The notes beneath the pieces were generated by a model. It saw only the letters and a program-made list of their open reading frames with translations, was not told where the DNA came from and did not search any database. Shown here piece by piece: positions 44,906 to 57,133 of a stretch of 64,000 nucleotides of DNA. Source of the DNA: Rhypophila decipiens. Lineage: Eukaryota > Ascomycota > Sordariomycetes > Sordariales > Naviculisporaceae. Positions within the stretch are counted from its first letter, which is position 1, and each line of letters starts with the position of its first letter. The position numbers were made by a program, and so were the translations under genes. The stretch is from NCBI GenBank assembly GCA_033297075.1, contig MU858138.1, forward strand, positions 88,890 through 152,889, written 5' to 3'.

Positions 44906-47271
44906 GGCTGTTATTCTTCCCCCGTCAGAGCGTCATTTAACTCGATCGTTGCCAGGCAAATGGCGACCTTGATATGCTAATCGGTGATGTCGACGGCGGA
45001 GAACACTGTCCTAGTGGAAGAGGCAGGATTGTGGCGTGAACGTCCTGGACAAAGTCAGGCCAGGGCCTGCAAGGCAGCAAATGGTGATTCGCGGGATGGT
45101 TTCGTCGAGAGCAGATAAGGAACCATCGACGGAGGAGCTGCGACGAAGAGCAGGTCGAGTTAGCGATGCAGCACTATTTGGCGATTGAGTCTTGTTGGCT
45201 TTGCGTTGAATGATTTTGCTTTTGTTGGTAGGGGAGGATTCCGGACCCGATGACGATGGTGTTGGCGATTGATCAACAGCGACCCGGCCAAAAGCTGGGG
45301 TTCGATTCACAGTTGGCCGGAGACGGCGGAGGTGGTTCGGGTCGAGAGCACAATAACTTGAATGGGCTTGGTGGGACTGGCGGTCATCCTCGCATCCTGC
45401 CAGTTGCGGGTGCAACCGAGACCAAACAAGCTCTTTTTGCCAGCCTAGAACTCTAACGTAGGGGTGTTTGATGCGGGGTACGGATACGGAGTAAGCTGAG
45501 ATGAATGACCACAATACTTGTTCAGGTTGTCCGGAGGTCGAATTTCTGGCCGATGGGTAAGACAAGAGGATGATGCCGTGCTGTGTTGTTAATGTTGCCG
45601 TTATTCGTCCATGAGGCAGCGCTTTGCACAACTTCAGTGTCGTCAGTCAAGAGCTTGTGGGGTGTCAACTGTCAAGGTCAAGTGTTAACCTGAGGTAGGA
45701 TTGTTGATGCGCCTCTGTGCCAGTGTGGATGGATGCCAAGAAACAACCTGCAATTCATTACAGCACCCACGGTAGGTGTGCGCCCAACAAGTCCTATCAG
45801 TATTTGCCTATAATGCCTCGAAGTCCCAGACCTGTAACTGGGCTTGGAAGTACGACCAGATGCGAACAAAGACAAATTGCTTCATGTTTTCGATGAGTTT
45901 GATATTTGACTGGTAGTGTACATACACTACCTGGCTGCAAGCACGGGTTATGTAAGAACCTGCCCTGCGGATGAGCCCGGCGCCCGGACCATGATTCAAG
46001 CATTCCGCATCAAATCGCTACTCAACTCCTACTTATAGAGTATCGACTGCTTGCAAAAATCGAATGTAAAACATACTGATAAACACTCGACACATCCGGT
46101 CTGCGATCTCGTTCATTCAGCTGCCATGGTTCAGTAGTATTCATATATATCCCTTACTACCTACAGCTACCATTTACTGGTCATAGGAGAACCAAGTAAT
46201 AATGACGATGCAAGATTTTGGAACATTCTGACTCGCGATAAACACATATCTTCCTCGTTATCCTCTGTTCCTTCGGGTTGCATTTCTGTCGAGTTGTCGA
46301 GTCGTCTGTTCACTTCAGTTAACCTCGCACAGCATCAGGTCTCGACCAGTTTCATTTGCGGTTGTCCTAATTTGGGTTTTTATAAGTTACTCTAACATAA
46401 GCATTGCTGGCTCGAAATGACGGCTTCTGGACATTCACGTGCACAGATTCCGTCATTGTATTATAGCTGCCATGGACATGTTGTCAATTTCTTCATGATC
46501 AGTACATATCAGTCGCCCGACTAACAGCCACCAGCCACGGCATATCCCGTTTGGTCCAGGATTTGACACCAGACCTAGTCACCAACAGCATTTATCGATT
46601 ATCACGTACAAATGACACCAACTGGGTGCGCATATTCTTTGCAAACCTAACGCCTTGAGGTTTGGCTTTCTGGGATTCCGCCGTGATTATTATCATGTTG
46701 ACACATAATCGTAGTTGGCTCTCCTGCTCCTCCCAAAATATAACGGACATTATGACACGGGAGTTCTTCATGAATTGCCTCCTGCTTTGCAATCTGGCGT
46801 TCGTTGTTGCTTGGATCCGATAGGTATGTCCTCAACCCGCCAATTGGGGGACGTATCCGTACAGTCTTGTTTGCTAGCATGCCAGAACCAGGCGCCATTC
46901 GTCCCCCTTTCATAACTCGACGGAGTGGGTAGCCACAACCTCATCTACGTCAGATGGTGGTTAGTGACAGGATATGTCGGCAGCTCTGTCCAACAGCCTC
47001 GGAGAGGAATCGGGGCTTGTCGTTGAATAACAGAGTATCGGGTAACAGGCCAACCACCCGGTCTCTTCTGGGGGCGCCGAGGCGTCAACTGACTGACCGT
47101 CTGGCCTTCCGGACGCTGGGCAGCCGAAAATCCGCAAGAGATTAACCACGGAAGATCTGTTGATCTGAGTGTGTTGCTGGTCCGTCCCCTGTTCAAACAA
47201 CCACGCTCTCCAGTTCACAAACGAAATAGCCCAGCCCACTGGACGCACATGGATTGCCCAAATGAGTGAAC
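44906..47271. other. Gene-free region upstream of sip5
   Basis: No convincing gene. A minus-strand frame of ~206 codons at 45.0-45.6 kb lies in the sip5 5' flank and has no domain text. A perfect inverted repeat (GGTAGTGTA, CA, TACACTACC) is at 45912-45931. An ACGGATAC octamer occurs at 45480 and its complement at 46853. Confidence 0.45.
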
Positions 47272-48667
47272 CTACGCCGTGGGTGACACATTTGATTCCC
47301 AGGTCAACGTCCTACTTGTGAATTCCTTATGATTGATGCTGGTATGGCTCCATGTGATAGTACCTACCACGCAAAGGAGGGATGTAATGCCTGCTCTTAC
47401 TCCGGTGATCATAGACAACGACATGATGAGCTGTAAAAGAACGAACACAGCCAGTATATGAAACCTGACGTTCCTGGCCAGTACTGATGCAGACAGATAT
47501 GGAAATACAGATCCAAAGTTTTGATAACCATTCAAGTTTAAGCCTGTTTGGGGAAACGGGCGTAGTGTGTGGCGACTGGAGGTAGAGATATTGTGCAGGC
47601 TAAGCAGACCGCGTGCTGTGAGGGCGGTGAGCTATCCAACAGCCATGGACCGAGAGTCTCTCGTACCCCAGGCGCGACAAATACCTACCGATCCTCAACA
47701 ATGGCAATCTCAAAGGCAATGTAATCCCCGGCGTGCTGGGGAGCCCCTTCTTGGGCCTATAAGAAGCCCTTAGAGTCGGCGACGACCATGGAATGTGGGA
47801 TATCCGGCACCAACCCGCGCTTCTTGTAATCCTGACCCCAATGCAACGGGACCAGATTCCCATGGGTATGCGGGGGTCACAGGCAAATGGATAAAGCCCG
47901 CATCAGCCACCACATACGCCGGTGGACAGAGAGTGAGATGAGGGGTTTCGTTGAGATGGCAACGAGAACTTGTAACTAACGCCAGACAACAGACTGAAGC
48001 CGAATGGGTAGCTGTTGATCATGATTGTCGTCCAATCTCGTAGCCGGGTGGCTCTTTGGTTTTCCGATGCGAGGTCGACAGCAAACATCCTAGCCCGAAG
48101 GATCTTAGCAGATCTCAGCGTAGACCAAACGGCCATATCATTCGAGACCAAAGCTCGAACTCAGAGGCGTTGTGCCAGACCACAAACCGCTATCGAATCC
48201 CGAGCTGAGCAAGCCAGACGCTCAGCTTTGGCGGTCAACTGGCCCATGTCCTTGGCTTCTGGGCAAAGAAGGATGATAAGCACACCAAGGGGACACCGAG
48301 ATACACAGGCAATCCCCATATGCGACTCGCCACCAGTCGTCGTGAGCTACGCTCACCAGCGTGTGGTTGTCCGTCCTCCCCGGACGAGACATACTGTAAA
48401 CACAGTTCCCATATCTTGAGAAACTGTCCACATACATATCCGCAGTTTCACGGATTCCTGGGACGCCAACGCGGCTGGGACAGATATCTCCATGGAATCG
48501 TTGGACTGAGCGACACGAGCAGGGAAAGGGCGTGGCAAGGTATCGCGTGCGCTTGCTCTAGTCCCGGAACCATAATCACCTATGAGTATTATCTGCATTC
48601 TGGTCAGTATCTTGCAACAAAGACATATGTTCGAGGAACTTAGCTCACCATTGTACAACACCAACAT
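47272..48667 (-). pseudogene. Possible decayed or unresolved gene, unknown family
   Basis: One minus-strand frame stays protein-like from 48667 to about 47.9 kb with only a few TGA/TAG interruptions; it includes MGIACVSRCPLGVLIILLCP and DMGQLTAKAERLACSARDS. In another frame, an exon-like block around 47.69-47.76 kb reads AQEGAPQHAGDYIAFEIAIVE and is bounded by TATAG and by GATCG/GTAGGT, good splice ends. A hydrophobic segment follows further on (ILAVFVLLQLIMSLSMI). This could be a gene with several introns or a mutated relic; interrupting codons such as TAG and TGA fit C-to-T change of CAG and CGA. I could not assemble a full model and recognise no family. Open frames of this length also arise by chance. 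Confidence 0.25.
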
Positions 48668-51600
48668 CCAAAGATCATCCTACTGTCGAATTCTAGCTAA
48701 AAAAAATCCCTATTTTCAATATGCGATGTGTTATATGTAGGAACTTCATTTGACCCTTGGAGTTCGAAAATCATGTAGGTTATCCATGACTGAAGGGCCG
48801 ATATCCGCCATCAACACGGCTTTTCATCAACCAGAAGAAGTCAAGATAGGACTGACAGGGGGGAAGACAACCAGATAACTGAACACAACTAGTCAGATGC
48901 AAAGGTCAGACCTCATCGGCTCGGATTTGATCCGAGTGCACCAGCACGTCACCAACAAACGACACTTTCATCATTTTTCACCAAAGAGACAACTGCAACA
49001 CCTTGTCGAGGTTATTGTGAGTTTGCAGCTGGGGCATTTGGTAATATGGTCGGTAATACGGATACAGACGGGGATACAATACTCGCGTCTTGTATCCGTA
49101 ACCGAGTCTGGAATGTCGGACGGATCGCAACGCAGTCAGTGCTTATCAATCACACTGCAGCAAATGAAATCTCACTCGGACCGAGCTGACAATCCAATGC
49201 AAAAGTTCCCGCCAAGAATGAGATCCAGATCTCGGATCCGGTTCCGTGTTCGTATTCGAGCCGGACGCCACCGGGCGCGACACATCACCAAAAAGCCCGT
49301 GGAGCGGCCCGGTGTTGCGGATAAGGGAGACGGCCCTGATGTTTAATAGGTATATGACGGATCTTCTTCCAATTGGAAAACGACTTTGAACGTGTGTCAA
49401 ATGGCCGGTTTTGTCTTTCAAGATAGAGCCCGCTGTCAATCCATGACGGAATCGACGAGGCGAGCGGTGCAATTTTAGCGTGGTGCGGGTCATCGGGTTG
49501 ATCGAGGACCCCGGATCGGGCGTGTCGGGGAAGCATGAAAAGAAAAGGAGGGCGAGGACTCTCTCTCCATTTTAAAAAAGGAGCTGGCCCCGCAGCCCCG
49601 CTAATGAAGAACCCCAATCCGCATCGAAGCCATGTGGAATTCCAGGAACACGTTCACATCCGTGATTTCGGATGGCCCTGTTTCCGGCCGTGATAACACC
49701 ACCGAAATCCGCGATAGGGAGGTGCGATAGGGGAGAAGAAAAATACAGCACGAGCCCTTTATTGGTAATTAGTACACGTGTACGGAGTACGTATGTACAT
49801 ACACTAGGTAAACTAAATTTCAATGTTCGTCGAGATGGCGAAAAGTGACAAGTAATTCCCGCCAAGGTGAAGGCGGAATCCACCAAACCCCCACTGACAG
49901 ATCTAGCCTCCAATCAGGGCAACATTAGGATGCGCCAAGAGCCTAGTAGGAAATCATTGGGAGATGAACCTGTTGAAGGCTGTCTTCTTCTCCAGAATTC
50001 TAGTGTACTCATCTGGCGCGTATCCGTACGGTATCCGTTGTCCACTTGAATTCCGGACAGTACCGGTATACCGTATTACTCCTGAAGGGGCCATAAGGTA
50101 ACCCGGACGTGTAGTCGTGTGAACATCGGTGAAGTAGTAGATTGTGTTTACTTCGAGGCAGCAAGGCATGTACAGCAACTGTATATATATGCACAATCGG
50201 GTGTGATCGATCAACACTCATCTGGAAGGGGGGTGCACGATCTCCAACGCAGCACACAACACACAGGAACCCTTTATCATGAATAAATCCTTGAGCCATA
50301 TCAATGATTTCTTCACACCCGAGGTATGGGTACAGAGTACATGATTTCCGCATAGGTATGGATAGTGGTGTGTGCACTCGGTACGTAACTTTGGCTGGGT
50401 AGAAAGGCGCGCATTTGCAGCAATGAGGCTTCAAGCTAGGTTGTTCAGAGAGGTAAGAACTGTAAAAGTTACCCCAGTCAATGGTGTACTGTACGGGTGT
50501 AGTATTGTAGTGTACAGTACCAGCACATATCAATGTCAACGGTACACGTGAAAAATCCATCGTGGGTGAATGGCGAGGTTTCATGATAAATCATGAATCA
50601 TGATGGCCAGATAGAGTTCTGGAGAACCGTTTGCCATTCCAGGTTCCTTCCTTCCTCATGTTGTTCATGATCGAACTACCGACTTCCTCGCCCCCTGAGT
50701 TCTGGAGAAGTGCCCCCATCTTGCACTGCGTCTCCCCGTTCCCCACCAGGCTGTGCTGTGCTCCGTGGGTCGTTGATATCGATTGTCAAAAGGACTCGAG
50801 GGGTGCAAAACGGGGTGACGGGGAAAAGCCTAGCCCGGCGCCAAGCCATGCTATGCCGTCTTGCCTGTCTGCAACCCTCCATGTCAGCTCTACGAGTCTG
50901 ACACTGAGGCTTCGATTCCGATGTTCCAGCAACAAAAGTATCGCAAAACGTGGCGGGGAAAACGAATGAGAGCTTGAGAAGGAGAGAATGTGGTGGTCGG
51001 GCTACGAGTGCAGGCGGGATGAGTAAGATATGGTACGGATACGGGGCAAAAGCTCGCTTGGCCCAGTGTCCCGATCCATGCCTGCCTCCCATCATTGATC
51101 ATCATGGGGGCCTGGGACCATTCACCACACCGAGGGTTCGGATTCGCAAAGAAAGGGGAAAGAAAAGTGGACTGGGCAACAGAAAGAAATTTCAAAGAAG
51201 CGTTTCAGCCTACCCAATTGGCGGTAGGTAGGTTTTCATGGATACCGTGATTACGGATACCATCACGGCGTCACGGCCCACTGCCCACTGCGACGGACTC
51301 GTTCCATTAACTCCATTTCCGTCAACAGCATGCAACTCCACTCGGGTCCAGCTAATTGTCCGCAAACCCCATCCCATCTCATCTGTGCCTGGTGCAAACA
51401 AGGACTAGCTGGTTGTGTTTTATTACGCGGAAGGGAGCTAGTCTGCCCAGCACTCCAGCCTAGCCTTCCCGCTCCAGAACGAACAAGAGTTGTCTTCCCC
51501 CCTTCCCTCGACTGTTTTCCTTTTTGTAGCGACGTTCTGTACCCGTCCCGTTGTGGTCTTTTCCCAGCTGTTCGTTGTTCTTGTTCTCGTCGGCCATTAT

Positions 51601-51773
51601 AGACCGTGTTTGTTATAGACAGTCCTTGTGCTGTTGTTCCACTCGTTAATACTACTTAATTCTCTCTTCCACCTCTTTTTTCGGAACTACCCCTCTAGTA
51701 CAAACCCAATTCCAAGGCCCACGCTCTGCTGCTTTCTTTCGATAAAGAAAGTCGCGAACCAGGAAGGAGGACT
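48668..51773. other. 3.1-kb upstream region of the ABC transporter
   Basis: No gene recognised. It contains six exact ACGGATAC/GTATCCGT octamers and a CT-rich leader before the ATG. Minus-strand frames of up to ~190 codons around 50.0-50.6 kb show no domain features. Confidence 0.45.
49058..51260. promoter_or_regulatory. Cluster of ACGGATAC octamers upstream of the PDR transporter
   Basis: Exact octamers at 49058 (+), 49092 (-), 50020 (-), 50031 (-), 51035 (+) and 51253 (+); further upstream copies at 45480 (+) and 46853 (-). The pair at 50020/50031 sits in GTATCCGTACGGTATCCGT. Possible binding sites for a zinc-cluster regulator, or simply a repeated intergenic motif; not matched to a known element. 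Confidence 0.3.
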
Positions 51774-54700
51774 ATGTCGTTTGTCGGCACGGGTTCCTTT
51801 GGGAACTACGACCTGACGGCTCAGACGACCGGACAGCCAACGACACTGGCGAGGCAGAGAACGCACGACGGCGAACCAATGGACCACGTGAATGAGGCCG
51901 GCGGCTCTTCGCCGCCCCGGAGCGAAGAGGTGACGCGGACGCGGGCGACCTCCATCACCGAGGTTGCCGAGTCGCACACTCCACGCCATGAGAAGGAGGT
52001 CGGCAAGCATGTCGACGACTTTGGCGACGACGACGACGACGTCATAGAGCAGGAGCGGCGTGACGATCTCGTTCATGAACTGGCTCGCAAATACACGTCC
52101 CAGTCCCACGCGGCTGCTGGTTGGGAGCCCGGCGCAAACGTGTTCAAGATTGCGTCCGAGGAGGAGGATTCACCCCTGAACCCCAATGGGCCCAAGTTCT
52201 CGTCCCGTGCCTGGGCCAAGGCTGTTGTTGCCATGATGACCGAGGGCGGCCAGTCGTTTCGCACGACTGGAGTCGCCTTTCAGCATCTGAACGTGTACGG
52301 CTACGGAACGACGACCGACTACCAAAAAGATGTCTTCAACGTCTTGCTCGAGGGTGCCGCCATGTACCGCAAAGTCATGGGCCACGACAAGACGCGCATC
52401 GATATTCTGCGCGATTTCGACGGCATCGTCCGCAACGGCGAGATGCTGGTAGTCCTGGGCCCTCCCGGCTCCGGTTGCAGCACCTTCCTCAAGACCATTG
52501 CCGGCGACTACAACGGCATCTATGTCGACGACAAGTCGTATTTCAACTACCAAGGCATGGACCCCAAGGAGATGCACACGCATCATCGTGGCGAGGCCAT
52601 CTATACGGCCGAGGTCGATACCCACTTTCCCCAGCTCAGCGTTGGTGAGACCTTGACCTTTGCCGCCAAGGCTCGAGCCCCTCGCAGTCTCCCCGACGGC
52701 GTGTCCAAGTCGGCCTTTTCCAACCATCTTCGAGACGTCGTCATGGCCATGTTCGGTATCGGCCATACCCTCAACACCAGGGTCGGAAACGAATATATCC
52801 GCGGTGTTTCGGGCGGTGAGAGGAAACGTGTGACCATCGCCGAGGCTGCGCTCTCTGGAGCCCCCCTGCAATGCTGGGACAACAGTACTCGTGGCCTTGA
52901 TAGTGCCAACGCTATCGAGTTCTGCAAGACGCTGAGACTCCAGACCGAACTGTTTGGAAGCACCGCGTGCGTGTCCATCTACCAGTCGCCCCAGAGCGCC
53001 TACGACCTCTTCGACAAGGCTCTTGTCCTGTACGAGGGCCGTCAGATCTTCTTCGGGAGGGCTGACGAAGCCAGGCAGTACTTCATCGACCTCGGCTTCG
53101 ACTGCCCCCCGCGCCAGACCACGCCCGACTTCCTCACCTCCATGACGAGCCCTCTGGAGCGCATCGTTCGTCCGGGCTTCGAGGGCAAGGCGCCCCGTAC
53201 GCCCGACGAGTTCGCCGCTGCCTGGAAGAACAGCATGGCCTACAAGCAGCTGCAGGCGGAAATCGAAGAGTACAAGAGCACCCATCCCATCAACGGTCCC
53301 GACGCCGAGGCCTTCCGAGCGTCGAGAAAGGCGCAGCAGGCCAAGGGACAGCGCGCCAAGTCGCCCTTTACGCTCTCGTATATCCAGCAAGTGAAGCTTT
53401 GTCTATGGCGAGGGTGGCGGCGCCTGATTGGCGACCCTTCCCTGACCGTCAGCATGCTGATCGGTAACATGATCATGGCTCTGATCATTTCCAGCGTCTT
53501 CTACAACCTCCAGCCCACATCCTCCAGCTTCTTCCAGCGCGGTGCCCTGCTCTTCTTCGCCTGTCTCATGAATGCCTTCGCCAGTGCCCTCGAGATTCTG
53601 ACGCTCTACGCCCAACGCCCGATCGTCGAGAAGCACGATCGCTATGCCCTCTACCACCCGTCTGCCGAGGCGGTGGCTTCCATGCTTTGCGACCTGCCGT
53701 ACAAGATCTCCAACGCCATCATCTTCAACCTCACGCTCTATTTCATGACGGGATTGCGACGAGAACCCGGTGCCTTCTTCTTCTTCCTGCTCATCTCCTT
53801 CTCCACCGTCCTGTGCATGTCCATGATGTTCCGGACCATCGCCAGTTCGTCACGCACTCTGTCGCAGGCCATGGTTCCCGCCGCTATCATCATCCTCGCC
53901 CTGGTCATCTTCACTGGCTTCGCCATCCCTGTCGCCTACATGCCTGGCTGGTGCCGCTGGATCAACTACATTGACCCGTTGGCTTACTCGTTTGAGGCCC
54001 TCGTCGTCAACGAGTTCCACAACCGCGAGTTCCTCTGCACCGAGTACGTGCCGAATCCCGCCGTGCCTGGGTACGCCAACACGTCGCTCGCCAACCGTGT
54101 TTGCTCGTCTATCGGCGCAGTGGCCGGTCAGCCGTTTGTCAAGGGCGATGACTATGTCATGTCGGGCTTCCAGTACTCAAACTCGCACAAGTGGCGCGAT
54201 TTCGGCATTGTTCTTGCTTTCATGGCCGGCTTCTTGGTTCTTTACATGGTTACTGCCGAGGCTGTCGCTGCCAAGAAGAGCAAGGGCGAGGTGCTGGTGT
54301 TCCGCCGTGGCCACAAGCCCGCCGTGTTCAAGGAGAACAACGGCGACGCTGAGTCTGGTGGTGCCGGGGCTCGGCCTGCCGGGCCCGTCATGAATGCCGG
54401 CGAGATGAGTGATGGTAATTCGTCGGGCAAGGAAGCCGGCTTTATTCAGGCTCAGACTAGCGTCTTCCACTGGAACAATGTTTGCTACGAGGTCAAGATC
54501 AAGAAGGAGACCCGCCGCATTCTCGACCACGTGGACGGCTGGGTCAAGCCAGGCACGCTGACGGCACTGATGGGTGTATCCGGTGCTGGAAAGACGACGC
54601 TTCTCGACTGTCTTGCCGATAGAACTTCAATGGGTGTCATCACGGGTGAAATGTTGGTCGACGGCCTTCCGAGAGACAATTCGTTCCAGCGCAAGACGGG

Positions 54701-56461
54701 CTACGTCCAGCAACAGGATCTCCATCTCCAGACCACGACTGTTCGCGAGGCTCTCAACTTCAGCGCTCTGCTCCGCCAGCCGGCCCATGTGCCCCGCGAG
54801 GAAAAGCTGGCCTATGTCGACGAGGTTATCAAGCTGCTCGACATGGAAGAGTACGCCGACGCCATCATTGGTGTTCCGGGTGAAGGTCTCAATGTCGAAC
54901 AAAGAAAGCGCCTTACCATCGGTGTCGAGCTGGCAGCAAAGCCCCCCCTCCTGCTATTCGTCGACGAGCCCACCTCGGGACTTGACAGTCAAACTTCGTG
55001 GGCCATTCTCGACCTCTTGGAGAAGCTGACCAAGAGCGGCCAAGCTATCCTCTGCACCATCCACCAACCTTCGGCCATGCTTTTCCAGCGCTTCGACAGA
55101 CTTCTTTTCCTGGCCAAGGGCGGTAAGACAGTCTACTTTGGCGACATTGGCAAGAACGCAAAGACCATGACAACCTACTTTGAGCGCAACGGCGGCTTCC
55201 CCTGCCCCGCCGATGCCAACCCTGCCGAATGGATGCTGGAAGTTATTGGCGCCGCCCCCGGAACCCACAGCGATATCGATTGGAACCAGACGTGGCGCGA
55301 GAGCCCCGAGTACGCCGCCGTTCAAGCTGAGCTGGACCGCCTCAAGGCCAACCCCAAGGAGTCGGTCGCGCTCGCCAACGACCCCAACAGCTACAACGAG
55401 TTTGCCGCCTCCTTCACCACTCAGCTTCTCGAGGTCACCCAGCGTGTCTTCCAGCAATACTGGCGTACGCCGTCTTATATCTACTCCAAGGCCGCCCTCT
55501 GTGTCCTGGTTGCCCTCTTCATCGGATTCGTCTTCTTCCAGGGTCCCAACACCATCCAGGGTCTGCAAAACCAAATGTTTGCCATCTTCAACCTGTTGAC
55601 CGTGTTTGGTCAGCTCGTCCAGCAGACCATGCCCTACTTCGTCATCCAGCGATCACTGTATGAAGTCCGCGAGCGTCCGTCCAAGGTCTACAGCTGGAAG
55701 ATCTTCATGCTGTCACAGATCATTGTCGAGCTCCCGTGGAATACTCTGATGGGTGCCCTGATGTTTTTCTGCTGGTATTACCCTGTCGGCCTCTACCGCA
55801 ACGCCGAAGCGGCCGATCAGGTCGCGGAACGTGGTGTCCTCGCCTTCCTCCTGCTCGTCGCCTTCATGCTCTTCACCTCGACCTTCACCGACATGATGAT
55901 TGCCGCTTTTGAGACTGCTGAGGCTGGTGGCAACTTTGCCAACTTGCTCTTCACTCTCTGCTTAATCTTCTGCGGTGTCCTGGCTAACCCGGCGACCCTC
56001 CCCCGCTTCTGGATTTTCATGTATCGCGTCAGTCCCTTCACGTACTTGGTGAGCGCCTTGTTATCCGTCTCACTAGCCAACACCGACGTCGTCTGCGCCA
56101 CAAACGAAATATTGCACTTCGCGCCACCCGACGGCCAAACCTGCATCGAGTACATGGGAGCCTACAAGGCCATCGCCGGTGGTTATCTCGTCGATGATTT
56201 CGCTACCAAGGAGTGTGGATTCTGCCCCATGGGAGACACAAACATCTTCCTCGCAAACCTCAGCTCCGGCTATGAGGACAGGTGGCGGAATTTTGGGTAC
56301 GTACTACATCTTTCACCTCCTTTACTTCTGAATGCTAATCTTGGTACCCTTGTAGAATCATGTTTGTGTACATCATCTTCAACATCTTCGGTGCCTTGGG
56401 CCTTTACTGGCTTGTACGCGTGCCAAAGAAGAAGTCGGAAAAGAAGGCCAAGAAAGAGTAG
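51774..56461 (+). CDS. Full-size PDR-type ABC transporter (ABC-G)
   Basis: Two exons: 51774-56296 and 56356-56461 (intron 59 bp), 1542 residues, (NBD-TMD)2 layout. NBD1 (~200-450): Walker [10 protein letters not shown], with Cys in place of Lys as usual in fungal PDR proteins, signature VSGGERKR, Walker [13 protein letters not shown], and Tyr for the switch His (SIYQSP). TMD1 ~555-830. NBD2: canonical Walker [10 protein letters not shown], altered signature LNVEQRKR, Walker [14 protein letters not shown], His in CTIHQP. TMD2 ~1240-1530, the last span coming from exon 2 ([19 protein letters not shown]), with a basic tail. Plasma-membrane efflux of hydrophobic drugs or azoles is typical of the family; the substrate is unknown. 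Exon 2 is essential: without it the protein lacks TM12. Confidence 0.96.
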
Positions 56462-57133
56462 ACGGATGATGCCTGTTGTTGTTGTTGTTTCGTTATAGAA
56501 GTGGTTACACTTTCGCAAGATCTCATTACATTTATTGCCTCTTCTCGGGATATTCCTCGTTTTCCATCTCACATTGCATTTCGCATTTCATCCCATCATC
56601 CCTATCTTAGCATACTAATTTCGAGATTCATATAATTTCCCCTCACGATCAAACGCATCGCACTGGCACACTCAGCTGCTTCCTTTCCCTATATCTCCCT
56701 TTTCCCTAATTCTGTCTATATGTTGGAGTGGGAGTAGAATCCCGCTCACTGTACATTTTTCTTCTATATAGACCTCCTTACCAAATTCGAGTAGAGAAAT
56801 GGCATGATCATGATGGTTAGAACTAGGATCACTCGGACCATAGTACTCATATGTGACTACTTTGGAATTGTACCGTTGTGGACGGCTGGTGATGCTGTGA
56901 AACTACTTTTAACACCCCCGAGGATGTCTGAATGACACAAATAACACTCGGAAAGACCACATTATCCTTGCCGGAATACTTTTGGTCACTCCCGTAATCT
57001 ACATGGCCAATGACCAACTGTCCGTACCGACTGAGGTGAGCATAACTTGGATACATATAATATACAGGATTACAAGGGCAATCGAGTGGCCGCTCGATTG
57101 AAGCACTGTCATCAAACACATGAGTTTCCAACA
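56462..57133. other. Convergent 3' intergenic region
   Basis: About 670 bp, pyrimidine-rich at first, between the ABC transporter and Sam50 stop codons. No gene recognised. Confidence 0.45.

Noticed and set aside
45011..45631. 206-codon minus-strand frame upstream of sip5
   Set aside because: No domain, no start context, located in the 5' flank of sip5.
50009..50584. 191-codon minus-strand frame in the ABC transporter upstream region
   Set aside because: Composition and residue order look random; contains the octamer motifs rather than conserved protein text.
52170..53390. 406-codon minus-strand frame inside the ABC transporter
   Set aside because: Antisense of a strongly conserved coding region with GC-rich third positions; no domain text of its own.
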